Below are positions 54,590-63,153 of a DNA stretch of 64,000 bases, piece by piece. Within the stretch, counting starts at the first letter, position 1, and each line of letters starts with the position of its first letter. Made by a program: the position numbers and the translations under genes. Source of the DNA: Methylomonas sp. 11b (GTDB lineage Bacteria > Pseudomonadota > Gammaproteobacteria > Methylococcales > Methylomonadaceae); contig NZ_KI911557.1 in assembly GCF_000515215.1 (NCBI RefSeq), positions 2,351,741-2,415,740 on the forward strand, given 5' to 3'. The notes beneath the pieces were generated by a model that worked only from the letters and a program-made list of their open reading frames with translations, ran no database searches and was not told where the DNA came from.

Positions 54590-55867
54590 TTACAGGTCCG
54601 CAAAATTAATCACTCTCGACTCTCTGGCCCCGGTCAACTCCTGAGCCAGTTCCAAGCCGAAGGCTTTGCACTCGTGGATCTCGTCGTCGGTCGGAATCAG
54701 CTTGACGCGCAAGCCCTGAATCGGCACGCGCAATTTCAAGCCGCGCAAGCGGTCTTCCACCAGGCGCACGCCTTCGCCGGTCCAGCCGTAAGAGCCGAAC
54801 ACGCCACCGAGCTTGTTTTTTAGATTGACCACAGCCAACGAAGACAGCAGATCCCAAATCGGCTTGACCGCATCACCGTTGATGGTCGGCGTGCCCAACA
54901 CCAAACCGTCGGCTTCCTCGATCAAATCCACGAACGGCGCAACCTCACCGCCTTCCAAATCGTAAAGCGATACCCGCACGTCCTCTATTTGCATGGCGCC
55001 TTGATAAATGGCTTCCGCCATCCGTCGGGTATTGCCGTATGAGCTGATGTAAAAAATCAGCAAGGTTTTTTGATTGGGCCTGAGTTCGTTATGCAGCGCC
55101 GGACTGGATAGCTGCCGGTAACGCTGGATGTAATGCTGTGGGCGGTCGCGCAATATCGGGCCGTGGGTGGGCGCGATCAATTTCAGCGGCAAAGGTTCGA
55201 TCAACTCCAGAGCCCTGACCACGTATTCCTTGAACGGCCGCATGATGTGGGCGTAGTAGTATTCAAAGGAAAAGCGGAAATCGCCGACCTTGTCGTTGTA
55301 CAAGCGGTTGTCGCAAAAATGACAGCCAAACACGTCGCCGGAAAACAGCATCGCCTCTTCCGGCGCATAGGTGCATTGGGTGTCGGGCCAATGCAAATAA
55401 GGGGTGTGCAAAAACTCCAGGCTACGGTCCCCCAATGAGACCTTGTCGCCGGTCACCACCGGGGTGTAGCTCAACTCATCCTGTTTCAGCAGGCCTTTGA
55501 GCATGGATTGGGCTTTTTGGGAAATGAACAACTGTGCTTGCGGCGCCCGTTTCATCAACTCCGGCAAAGCGCCGGTGTGATCGGGTTCCAAGTGATTGAG
55601 AACGATGACTTTGATTTCGGAATAATCGGCGACGCTTTCCAAGCGAGCGAAAAAGTCGTTGGCAAAGCCTTCCTTCACGGTATCGATTACCGCCACGCCT
55701 TCGCTGCCGCGAATCACATAAGCGTTGTAGCTGGTGCCATTGGCGGTCTTCAGGATAATGTCGAAAGTACGCAGGTTCGGATCCAGCGCGCCGACCCAAT
55801 GCACGCGTTCCGACAGGGCTACCGCAAGCGGTACGCCGTCTTCGCTCTCCAATTGGACGCTGTTCAT
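54590..55867 (-). CDS. Flavodiiron protein (A-type flavoprotein)
   Basis: A 425-residue flavodiiron protein from the ATG at 55867 (ATGA overlap with the upstream gene). The metallo-beta-lactamase-like diiron domain has the HLEPDHTG motif near residue 90 and MLFSGDVFGCHF near 176. A C-terminal flavodoxin domain follows from about 260 (LLIFYISSYGNTRRMAEAIY, LGTPTINGDAVKP, VFGSYGWTGEG). Flavodiiron proteins reduce O2 or NO; in a nif operon oxygen protection is a likely role. Binding residues are complete as far as I can see. Confidence 0.92.
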   Translation of the reverse strand: MNSVQLESEDGVPLAVALSERVHWVGALDPNLRTFDIILKTANGTSYNAYVIRGSEGVAVIDTVKEGFANDFFARLESVADYSEIKVIVLNHLEPDHTGALPELMKRAPQAQLFISQKAQSMLKGLLKQDELSYTPVVTGDKVSLGDRSLEFLHTPYLHWPDTQCTYAPEEAMLFSGDVFGCHFCDNRLYNDKVGDFRFSFEYYYAHIMRPFKEYVVRALELIEPLPLKLIAPTHGPILRDRPQHYIQRYRQLSSPALHNELRPNQKTLLIFYISSYGNTRRMAEAIYQGAMQIEDVRVSLYDLEGGEVAPFVDLIEEADGLVLGTPTINGDAVKPIWDLLSSLAVVNLKNKLGGVFGSYGWTGEGVRLVEDRLRGLKLRVPIQGLRVKLIPTDDEIHECKAFGLELAQELTGARESRVINFADL

Positions 55868-56289
55868 GGCTTGCAAGCCTCGGCGTGCGACTGCTTGGGA
55901 CAGGTTTCCAAATTTTTGTGCGATACGGCTGTCGCCAAGCCCAACCAGGCATCGACCTGTTGTTGGTCGAAACCGCAGACGCGTTGTTCGTTGACCTCCA
56001 TCAAAGGCCGCCGAATCAACAACGGCTGCGCCACCATCAGCGCTATAGCTTCGTCTTCGCTGACAGTGTTTGGATCGACCAACCCTTGTTTGACAGCCGG
56101 CGCGCTGCGGTTAAACCAATCCGCGACCGGCATGTCGCCGAAAAACGAGCGCAACTTGCCCGGTTCCCTGCCCCACGGCTGTTGCAGCAGATCGTAAACC
56201 ACCAGCAAATGGCCGGCAGCACTCAACAACTGCTTTTGCCGGGTATTGTTCAAGCAGCCCGGCTTTTCATAGAAATGCACGGTGGCCAT
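55864..56289 (-). CDS. nifO: Nitrogenase-associated ArsC/Spx-like protein
   Basis: A 141-residue thioredoxin-fold protein of the ArsC/Spx type, MATVHFYEKPGCLNNTRQKQ. It has the single N-terminal Cys of this family and RRPLMEVNEQRVCGFDQQQV near residue 90. Small proteins of this kind are found in nif clusters (NifO); the role proposed in Azotobacter concerns nitrate/molybdenum balance, so the name is inferred. A TTG start 9 bases earlier overlaps the ferredoxin stop and is less likely. It overlaps the flavodiiron gene by ATGA. Confidence 0.8.
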   Translation of the reverse strand: MATVHFYEKPGCLNNTRQKQLLSAAGHLLVVYDLLQQPWGREPGKLRSFFGDMPVADWFNRSAPAVKQGLVDPNTVSEDEAIALMVAQPLLIRRPLMEVNEQRVCGFDQQQVDAWLGLATAVSHKNLETCPKQSHAEACKP

Positions 56290-56294
56290 GGCCG

Positions 56295-56579
56295 TCAATG
56301 TGCTTGTAGTTCCGCCATCGCCTCTGCCATTTTTTCCGGCGGAATACCGGTCAACGAACCTGGCGGATTAATCGGAACGCCTAAGGCATCGAGAATGGCA
56401 CCTTCAATCGGGCAGATGCTGGCGCATTGCGTATCTTTATAATCGCCTTCGCACTCGGTACATTTTTTCGGGTTAATCCGGAAATGTCCGGCTTTTTCCG
56501 ACATGTAGATCGCCTTGCTGGGGCACAACGGCTCGCAGGCATAACAGTTGACGCAGGATTCGATAATTTGTAAGGCCAT
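56295..56579 (-). CDS. 4Fe-4S ferredoxin (nifB-associated)
   Basis: A 94-residue ferredoxin with two Cys sets: C-x2-C-x2-C-x3-C in SCVNCYACEPLCPSKAIYM near residue 8 and CTECEGDYKDTQCASICPIE near 40, with a long insert in the second as in FdxN-type ferredoxins. Members in this position supply electrons to NifB or to NifB-co synthesis. AAGG lies before the ATG. A palindromic repeat separates it from nifB. Confidence 0.93.
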   Translation of the reverse strand: MALQIIESCVNCYACEPLCPSKAIYMSEKAGHFRINPKKCTECEGDYKDTQCASICPIEGAILDALGVPINPPGSLTGIPPEKMAEAMAELQAH

Positions 56580-56620
56580 GACGTTACCTTTGTATTCGAT
56601 GGTTAATCATTTCTAACAAT

Positions 56621-56716
56621 CTCCCTCTCCTGATGGAGAGGGTTGGGGTGAGGAGAATTGAATAAGCAAAAGCTTTTTTGATTCACCTCGCCCCACCCTC
56701 TCCGGCCGGAGAGGAA
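56621..56716. repeat. Palindromic CTCTCC/GGAGAG intergenic repeat, copy 2
   Basis: CCCTCTCC-TGAT-GGAGAGGG forms a hairpin followed by TTGGGGTGAGGAGAATT. On the far side, CACCTCGCCCCACCCTCTCC-GGCC-GGAGAGG gives the complementary arm and a second hairpin. The core matches the copy at 49403-49530. It lies between nifB and the ferredoxin gene inside the operon. Confidence 0.7.
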
Positions 56717-56724
56717 ATATTGGG

Positions 56725-58221
56725 CTATGCCGTCGCCCGCTCTTCTTGCGGCGCAGCCTCATCCAGCTTGCCGGCGGCAGCCATTTCCTTGTAAACCGCC
56801 ATCACGGCTTCCTCGATAGGCTCCATCGCATGCTCGCCGTTGGGCACGATGCCGGCTTTTTCCAGTAAGTCCCAGGGCTCGTAACCGATTTTGGAGCACA
56901 ACACCGCTTCACAGCCGGCCAAGGAACGAATCGTTTGTTGCAACACACTCTCGCCGTCGCCGCAGGTATCGTCGCCGCCGCAATACAAATCGGTCTTGCG
57001 GTGACTCATGAAGCGCACGCCATTTGGGGATGCTTCGTAGATCAGAAACTCTTTCGCATGCCCGAAGTGCATATTGATCACACCTTGACCGCTGGTCGCG
57101 ATAGCCATCAACACCGGACGGGTATTCAGCTTGGGCTCGTCGGCATGGCTGGCGGCTTTTTCGACCTTGGCGGCGCGCTTGCTATGCATTTCCTCGGCAA
57201 TCGCTTCGTGAATGACCTTGCGTTTTTCCATCGCCGATTGGTAATCGATTTCCATCGCCTCGATTTTGTCCATCGTGAACTCGTCGCCGCGATCTTCGCC
57301 CAGCAGACCGACCGCGTCGGCCCGACATTGCCGGCAGTGACGCATCATGTTCATGTCGCCGGAGCAAGAGTCTTGCAGATCCATCAACTCGTCCTGAGTC
57401 GGGCCGCGTTGGCCCATCACGCCGTAAAAGGTGCCGTGTTCGGCTTCGGCAATCAGCGGCATCACGTTGTGCAGGAAAGCACCTTTGGCTTTGACGATTT
57501 TGCTGACTTCCGCCAAATGCTTATCGTTGACACCGGGAATCATCACCGAGTTGACTTTGACCAAAATGCCTCTGGCAGTCAGCATTTCCAGGCCTTTTTG
57601 TTGCTGCTCGATCAAAATCTTCGCGCCTTTCACGCCTTTGATGCGTTTGTTTTCCCAGAAAATCCAGGGATAAATTTGCGCACCGATTTCCGGATCGACA
57701 CAGTTGATCGTGATCGTGACGTGATCGATGTTGTGCTTGGCCAGTTCTTCGACCGATTCGGGCAAAGCCAGACCGTTGGTGGATACGCAGAGTTTGATGT
57801 CCGGCGCTTCGGCACTCAACCGACGGAAGGTTTCGAAAGTTCTTTCTGGGTTAGCCAATGGGTCACCGGGGCCGGCGATACCCAGTACCGTCATTTGCGG
57901 AATATTGGCAGCCACCGCCATGGTTTTTTTCACGGCTTGATCGGGCGTCAACAACTCAGACACTACACCGGGACGTGACTCGTTAGAGCAATCGTATTTA
58001 CGGTTGCAATAGTGGCATTGAATGTTACAAGCTGGCGCCACCGCTACGTGCATGCGGGCAAAATAGTGATGAGCGTCTTCCGAGTAACAAGGATGATTTT
58101 CCACCTTTGAGCGAATCTCGTCGGACAAATGACCTAACTGGTCATCACTAGTGCCGCAAGAATGGGAGGAGCAGCCGCCTGCGCTGGCTGCTGGAGTTTC
58201 GTTTATTACTGGCAGTTCCAT
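56725..58221 (-). CDS. nifB: Nitrogenase cofactor biosynthesis protein NifB
   Basis: NifB is the radical SAM enzyme that builds NifB-co, the core of FeMo-cofactor. The 498-residue product begins MELPVINETPAASAGGCSSH. The radical SAM motif C-x3-C-x2-C is in PACNIQCHYCNRKYDCSNES near residue 68. SAM-binding segments GIAGPGDPLANPE and KLCVSTNGL follow, and additional cluster Cys residues occur in CSGDMNMMRHCRQCRADAVG near 285. A NifX/NafY-like domain with HFGHAKEFLIYE starts near 385. GAGGTG precedes the ATG at 58221. A sigma-54 promoter and NifA sites are directly upstream. Confidence 0.98.
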   Translation of the reverse strand: MELPVINETPAASAGGCSSHSCGTSDDQLGHLSDEIRSKVENHPCYSEDAHHYFARMHVAVAPACNIQCHYCNRKYDCSNESRPGVVSELLTPDQAVKKTMAVAANIPQMTVLGIAGPGDPLANPERTFETFRRLSAEAPDIKLCVSTNGLALPESVEELAKHNIDHVTITINCVDPEIGAQIYPWIFWENKRIKGVKGAKILIEQQQKGLEMLTARGILVKVNSVMIPGVNDKHLAEVSKIVKAKGAFLHNVMPLIAEAEHGTFYGVMGQRGPTQDELMDLQDSCSGDMNMMRHCRQCRADAVGLLGEDRGDEFTMDKIEAMEIDYQSAMEKRKVIHEAIAEEMHSKRAAKVEKAASHADEPKLNTRPVLMAIATSGQGVINMHFGHAKEFLIYEASPNGVRFMSHRKTDLYCGGDDTCGDGESVLQQTIRSLAGCEAVLCSKIGYEPWDLLEKAGIVPNGEHAMEPIEEAVMAVYKEMAAAGKLDEAAPQEERATA

Positions 58222-58257
58222 ATTCTTCACCTCACTTGATTGGTTATGCAGTGAGAA

Positions 58258-58273
58258 AGCACAGGCCATGCCA
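58258..58273 (-). promoter_or_regulatory. Sigma-54 promoter of nifB
   Basis: On the minus strand TGGCATGGCCTGTGCT (58273-58258) gives GG-N10-GC, close to the consensus TGGCAC-N5-TTGC. The start would fall about 25 bases before the nifB ATG. Confidence 0.85.
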
Positions 58274-58288
58274 GTTATGAAATCATTT

Positions 58289-58301
58289 TAAGTTATTGAT
58301 T
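58289..58301 (-). promoter_or_regulatory. Putative IHF-binding site
   Basis: On the minus strand AATCAATAACTTA fits WATCAA-N4-TTR exactly. It lies in AT-rich DNA between the sigma-54 promoter and the NifA sites, where IHF usually bends DNA. Confidence 0.65.
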
Positions 58302-58355
58302 AATATGAAAATTATTAAGGATAACATCTAGGCAGCCGCAAAAAAGGCTGCCTAA

Positions 58356-58371
58356 TGTTTGTAAAGACACA
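58356..58371. promoter_or_regulatory. NifA upstream activator site 1
   Basis: TGT-TTGTAAAGAC-ACA matches the NifA consensus TGT-N10-ACA. It is 83 bases upstream of the -24 element. Confidence 0.8.
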
Positions 58372-58387
58372 TTCTCAGCCGAACGAT

Positions 58388-58403
58388 TGTAAGGAGTTGC
58401 ACA
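58388..58403. promoter_or_regulatory. NifA upstream activator site 2
   Basis: TGT-AAGGAGTTGC-ACA matches the NifA consensus. It is 32 bases (about three helical turns) from site 1. Confidence 0.8.
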
Positions 58404-58425
58404 AAGCGACCGCGCTTAACCGGGC

Positions 58426-58441
58426 TGTTCCAACCTGAACA
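58426..58441. promoter_or_regulatory. NifA upstream activator site 3
   Basis: TGT-TCCAACCTGA-ACA matches the NifA consensus. It is 38 bases from site 2 and the farthest from the promoter, so its role is less certain. Confidence 0.65.
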
Positions 58442-58539
58442 CTGACCACGCGGCCTATTTGCGGATTTAACCCGAACAAGTTATTTAGTCCATCGAGCGA
58501 CACCGGCGTCAGCCGGTGGGTTGGGCGATGCAACTGCCA

Positions 58540-60564
58540 TCAAAACGGGATAAACACCATGGCAATTACATCGTTACGATAACCATCCTGCACTTTGTAC
58601 TCGCGGTACCCCTTTGAGACAGCGACACCAAAGATGTAACTCGTACCATTTAGCTGTATCACTTCCGAACTACGATGACCGGTTTTCAATCCGAAAAATG
58701 CCGCATCAACGTCCAAGGTGTCTCCAACTTTGAGCGCGGGATTATTGGCGACGGCAATAATCGTTTTGTTTCTCTGCGCAAACACGCCAAAACAGCCAGC
58801 CAATACCTTACCTTGTTTATCGCGAGGCAAAACATCGTTCAGCATCGATTCAAACTGCGGTTCGCTATCAAACACAATGCCTATGCCACCCAACACTTTA
58901 CGCGGGTCCTCCAGATCGGTAATTGCGGCGTTATAGATGTAAGTATGCCGATTGCCGTAGAGATGCGTTTTATCAAACGCCGATACCGTGTAATGTTGGG
59001 AATCGCTGTGCTTTAAAGCCTCGGTCGCACCGGTTGACTCGTCTAACTTGACGCCGACTAACATCTGATACTGGGGCGAGGAGACTGCCAGAATTCGACC
59101 TTGGCTGTCATACAGATAAAGATTGGTATACACCGTATAAAGTGCGTTGATATATTGCAGGATTTCGCTGATTTGGCGGGCTTCGGTGAAACTAAGCTCA
59201 GCATTCGTCAAGCCCCGCCTAAAGGCTGAGGTGAGCGCCCACCAGCGACAATCGTTAGCCCGCTCGTATAAATTTCGATCCATGATATCGACCGCCAAGG
59301 ACGCCAAAAATCCAGCATTATTTAGATGCGAGGACATCACCGTCACTTCCTGCAGGCTCTTAACCGACGCGTTAAATATGGCGGTAATATCAGAGCCAAT
59401 TTGTCTGATGGCCTCCAGCACCGGCATAAATTCGGTGGCATTTTTACGGGCAGATGCAATCTGTCCGTTTAACACCAGCAAGCCAAGGTCGGTATTGATA
59501 TCGGAAGAAGCCTGATGGATTTCCCGTAATTCCTGCGGAAAAGAACTTGCCTGATGCATGATCTCGGTATAGCTGTTACGGGACTGCTGCCTTTCTTCGC
59601 GACCGAACGCCATACCCAGCCCAGTCATCATTTGGCCGCGCCAACCCAGACCATAAAAGCCCTGATAACCGTTGGTGCTGCGCATATTCACGATATAGTC
59701 TTGACGCCGATAATTCAGCATTCTCAAGCCCGCATCACCTTTAAATCCGGTATTGAGCGGCAGCAAGTGTTCGTTGCTGCTGGCAATCACCTGTCCATCC
59801 CGATCAATAATCGCTAAAACCCCAATATCACCCGACATCAAGAGTCCATCGAAAATGCTATGCATTTCGTCATCAAAGCGAAAGCACAGGCATAAAACAC
59901 CCAACACCGGCGAACTCTTGTCATCGGTTTGGGTAATTTTGCAGGAATAGATTAAAGAGTGGCGCCGCTCACTTTGTAAATCGGAATAGCGAAAGGTTTC
60001 GAGATAATCCTGATCTGACTTCAGCGTTGCCGCCAACAAGGGATCATTGGAATAGGATATGGAATTGGCTTTGTCTAAATGGGCCTTTACGTTCCCTTGG
60101 GTATCAAAGACGATAATCTCGTCGTAAACACTGTATTTTTTGACATATTCACGGAGCCTGTTTTCGATGAACTGCGTTTGCTCGGTGCTGACATTCGCGG
60201 AACCAAGAAACACTCTGATATCGTCGTCGGTTGCCAGAAAACCCACATCTGCAGTGCGCTCGAATAGGTTACGAATCAACAAATCGATAGCCACTTGCGC
60301 TTTCGACGAGTTATCCAGCACCAGTTTTTGCACATTTTCGACCAGTAAATTATGGGTCAATTGTTTCTGTAGTTCGCCGAATTTAAGCTGGGTACGACTC
60401 ATATCGTCCAAAATAGTCGTCGCCACGTTGTGGCTATTTATTTTCCCTATCAGCGTGATTTTGCCCCACCAATCGTTTAAAGACGCTAACCGCCCCTCAA
60501 AACTTTTAACCACCGGCATTGATCCCAATAATTTTGTCGAGTGGGACTGCAAAAAATCATTCAT
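58540..60564 (-). CDS. Soluble double-Cache protein with degenerate chemoreceptor core
   Basis: A 674-residue protein without a membrane segment, from the ATG at 60564 (AGAGGAG upstream). Two Cache-like sensor units are visible: one at about residues 90-320 (YDEIIVFDTQGNVKAHLDKA, FRFDDEMHSIFDG, IDRDGQVIASSNEHLLPL) and one at about 430-670 (LYLYDSQGRILAVSSPQYQM, GGIGIVFDSEPQFESMLNDV). Between them GLLVLNGQIASARKNATEF and EAIRQIGSDI resemble the chemoreceptor core (NLLALNAAIEAARAGE...), but the conserved tip residues are lost. I infer a cytosolic ligand-binding protein that descends from a chemoreceptor. It lies upstream of nifB on the same strand, but NifA sites between them mean it is not in the operon. 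Confidence 0.72.
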   Translation of the reverse strand: MNDFLQSHSTKLLGSMPVVKSFEGRLASLNDWWGKITLIGKINSHNVATTILDDMSRTQLKFGELQKQLTHNLLVENVQKLVLDNSSKAQVAIDLLIRNLFERTADVGFLATDDDIRVFLGSANVSTEQTQFIENRLREYVKKYSVYDEIIVFDTQGNVKAHLDKANSISYSNDPLLAATLKSDQDYLETFRYSDLQSERRHSLIYSCKITQTDDKSSPVLGVLCLCFRFDDEMHSIFDGLLMSGDIGVLAIIDRDGQVIASSNEHLLPLNTGFKGDAGLRMLNYRRQDYIVNMRSTNGYQGFYGLGWRGQMMTGLGMAFGREERQQSRNSYTEIMHQASSFPQELREIHQASSDINTDLGLLVLNGQIASARKNATEFMPVLEAIRQIGSDITAIFNASVKSLQEVTVMSSHLNNAGFLASLAVDIMDRNLYERANDCRWWALTSAFRRGLTNAELSFTEARQISEILQYINALYTVYTNLYLYDSQGRILAVSSPQYQMLVGVKLDESTGATEALKHSDSQHYTVSAFDKTHLYGNRHTYIYNAAITDLEDPRKVLGGIGIVFDSEPQFESMLNDVLPRDKQGKVLAGCFGVFAQRNKTIIAVANNPALKVGDTLDVDAAFFGLKTGHRSSEVIQLNGTSYIFGVAVSKGYREYKVQDGYRNDVIAMVFIPF

Positions 60565-61016
60565 AAAACTCCTCTTGCTAGCAATTGAAAATCGGGGATT
60601 AGCCATTCTGTCAGGCTAATCTGCGGCTCACCTTCACCTACCGCCAAACCCCGACGAAATCCACAAAATGGCATTCATCCTCCTCCCTTTAAAAACTTGT
60701 CAAACCTCATACTGGCTAGACACCTCAACACCTAGCCCATTCACTCAAATTAAAAAACGCTTTTTACAAGACAGCGTGCACCCAACGCTTGTCGACAAGC
60801 TTGTATGGTAAAGGTTAAGAGAATCGGGGAGACTTTGGTTGTCGGGATGGAGGGACATCGACAAGCATCTGCTAAGACAGACCTCACTGAGAAATCATCC
60901 CATCGCGTCTTCCAGAGTCGATGAAGAATCTAGCGGTTAGACCGCCGATTTGTGCACAAGCTTACTCGGCAGACGCACCACCCCGACTCTCTTATTTTTC
61001 AACAGGTGGAGGACGT
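60565..61016. other. Upstream region of the IS110-type transposase, including the element's left end
   Basis: About 450 bases without a credible gene. The last 150-200 should belong to the insertion element. IS110-group elements carry a structured noncoding RNA (bridge RNA) in this part, but I cannot fix its ends. A palindrome CTTGTCGACAAG lies near 60788-60799. Confidence 0.5.
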
Positions 61017-61970
61017 ATGACAAGCGAAATGTTGATCGGTATCGATGTAGCAAAAGATGAACTGGTGATAGATTCAGAGCAGGGTTTGTTGACGCTTGCC
61101 AATACGGCAGAGGCCATCGATGCCTGGCTGAAGACGTTACCGACCGGGAGTTATATTGGCCTGGAAGCCACCAGCGATTATCATCAACTCATGGCAGAGC
61201 AAGCGGTATTGATGGGCATGGTCGTCTATGTGCTGAACCCACGGGATATGCGCCATTATGCCCTGGGTTTGGGCAGACGGGGCAAGACGGATCGAGTGGA
61301 CGCCCAAATGATCCGGCGATTTATCACCGCTGAACGGGGTCATTTACGTCCCTATCAACCTGCTTCGGCGATGCAGCACCAAGTGGCTTTACTGCAACGG
61401 CGCCGTGCGACGGTCGTCAAGCATCGTCAAGCTCTGCAAAAAGCCTTGCGAAGCGTGAAGGAACTTGAAGCGCCACTCATTGATACCGTGGTCGCCTTGG
61501 ACGGATTGCTCAAGCATATCGATCAGCAACTGGATGACTTATTAACTTTGCAGCCTGCACTGAAAGCCGAGGCCCGACGTCTTGAGAGCATACCGGGTAT
61601 TGGCCGGCAAACCTCAACACAGCTGGCTGTCTTGTTTGATCGGGTCCCGTTAAGCCGCAGCGATGCCGTAGTAGCCTTTGTCGGGCTGGATCCCCGAGCC
61701 TGTGACTCAGGCCAAAAGCGGGGCCGCCGACGCGTATCCAAACGGGGACCGGGTGAACTGAGACGGCTGTTATACAACTGCGCCCAGGCAGCCGCCAAAA
61801 CGGCTGTGTGGAAACCCTATTACCAAGAGTTAAGAGCCAGAGAGTTCTCGGCAACTCAGGCGCTAGTGATTATCGCCAGAAAATTATTACGCATCGCATT
61901 CTCGCTTTGGCAACAAGCCGATGCCCGATTTGACGCTCAGAAAATTGCTTGCCTCAACAATGCAGCTTGA
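61017..61970 (+). mobile_element. IS110-family transposase (insertion sequence)
   Basis: A 317-residue transposase. The N-terminal DEDD (RuvC-like) domain shows MLIGIDVAKDELVID (Asp), YIGLEATSDYH (Glu) and RGKTDRVDAQMI (Asp pair). The C-terminal Transposase_20 domain has LESIPGIGRQTSTQLAVLF and SGQKRGRRRVSKRGPGELRR, where Ser is the likely nucleophile. GGAGG lies 6 bases before the ATG at 61017; the frame extends 32 codons upstream without a ribosome site. I cannot see terminal inverted repeats, as usual for the IS110 group, so the element's limits are undefined. The coding frame is intact. Confidence 0.93.
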
Positions 61971-62400
61971 CGAAAACCATAGAATCTCAAAAACCCCACT
62001 AAGACACTGTTTTAATGACCTTATTTCGACAATTGCGGTAAACAAGCATAGATTATTCCAGAAAAAAACAGCGACGAAGTTTGTCTTAACCGGCGCTTGA
62101 AAAGCGTTTATTCAGACCTTAATTGAGCAATAAATTGGCAAATTTTTGTGAATCCATTCAAGCTTATCGGCGGAAAACAGCCCACCTAGCGCGACAAACA
62201 CGGAATTTCGACTAGCTGTTAAACCAACTCATTTTGCACCTAACTGATCCCAAAAGCCGGCCGCGTCGCATCGTTGTGGTGCAAATACCCCAGCACTAAC
62301 GGCGAACATAATCAACTACGCGTTAATGCAAGACTTGCCTTGGCCTTTGCGTTGTATCTTTAGTACACTTCGGCTATCCCTATATTCAGGCACAGAGCAC
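61971..62400. other. Region between IS110 transposase and Anbu
   Basis: 430 bases with the right end of the insertion element (limit unknown) and the upstream region of the Anbu gene. The first 200 are AT-rich. No further gene or repeat found. Confidence 0.5.
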
Positions 62401-63153
62401 ATGACTTACTGTATTGCTGTATCTCTAAAGGACGGATTGGTCTTAACTTCGGATTCCAGAACCAATGCCGGCATCGACAACGTCAGCATTTACGGCAAAA
62501 TGCACCCATTTTGTACGGCATCTGACCGGAAAATCGTGCTGCTCAGCGCCGGCAATCTGGCCACCACGCAGGCCGTAATCGACCAGTTGAAGCGCGATAT
62601 GAAGGAAGAGACCGAAGTTAATCTGGACACGGTCAACTATCTGTCGGAAGCGGCCGCCTATCTGGGACGGATCAGCGTCGAAAAACAGCGCCGCCATGTG
62701 GATGCCGGCCAAAGCAGCTTCAATCCGTCCGCCACTTTTATTTTGGCGGGGCAAATCGGCCAGGAACCGCACGGCGCTTATTTGATTTACCCGGAAGGCA
62801 ATTGCATCACTACTTCCAGGCAGACGCCTTATCTGCAAATCGGCGAAAACAAATACGGCAAACCGGTACTGGACCGATTTTTAAAAATCGATACCTCACT
62901 GCACGAAGCCGGCCGCTGCTGTTTGATTTCGATGGATTCGACGATGCGCAGCAACGCCAGCGTCGGCGCTCCGGTGGAACTGTTGATCTATCATCGGGAT
63001 ACACTGATACTGGACGAATACTATTGTTTCCAGGAGGACAACGAGTATCTGAGCAAAATCCGCAAGATGTGGCACGAAAAGCTGAAGGAAGCCTTCGCCA
63101 CCTTGCCGCAATTCAGTAAAGAGGATTCTCGTCCGCTACCGGGCTGCATATAA
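62401..63153 (+). CDS. Proteasome-type protease Anbu
   Basis: A 250-residue member of the Anbu (ancestral beta subunit) peptidases, related to HslV and 20S proteasome beta subunits. The N terminus MTYCIAVSLKDGLVLTSDSR gives a Thr directly after the initiator Met, as in Anbu, with TNAGIDNVSIYGKMHPF (Lys) and IVLLSAGNLATTQAVID. The Ntn-hydrolase fold is preserved through the SASFIL-like region PSATFILAGQIG. The frame extends 25 codons upstream, which would bury the catalytic Thr, so I use the ATG at 62401. In most genomes Anbu sits with CP-ATP-grasp, alpha-E and transglutaminase genes, which here lie 25 kb away. Confidence 0.9.
   Translation: MTYCIAVSLKDGLVLTSDSRTNAGIDNVSIYGKMHPFCTASDRKIVLLSAGNLATTQAVIDQLKRDMKEETEVNLDTVNYLSEAAAYLGRISVEKQRRHVDAGQSSFNPSATFILAGQIGQEPHGAYLIYPEGNCITTSRQTPYLQIGENKYGKPVLDRFLKIDTSLHEAGRCCLISMDSTMRSNASVGAPVELLIYHRDTLILDEYYCFQEDNEYLSKIRKMWHEKLKEAFATLPQFSKEDSRPLPGCI

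Noticed and set aside
54541..54595. NifA site in the gap before the 2Fe-2S ferredoxin gene (TGT...ACA near 54577)
   Set aside because: The spacing is 12 rather than 10 bases and no sigma-54 promoter accompanies it.
58331..58352. GGCAGCC/GGCTGCC hairpin upstream of nifB as terminator
   Set aside because: The poly-A is in the loop and no U-run follows on either strand, so it does not look like an intrinsic terminator.
60921..61016. Extended start of the IS110 transposase
   Set aside because: No ribosome site there, while GGAGG lies before the ATG at 61017, which begins the DEDD domain at the usual distance.
62326..62400. Extended start of Anbu
   Set aside because: It would place 25 residues before the catalytic Thr, which must be near the N terminus.
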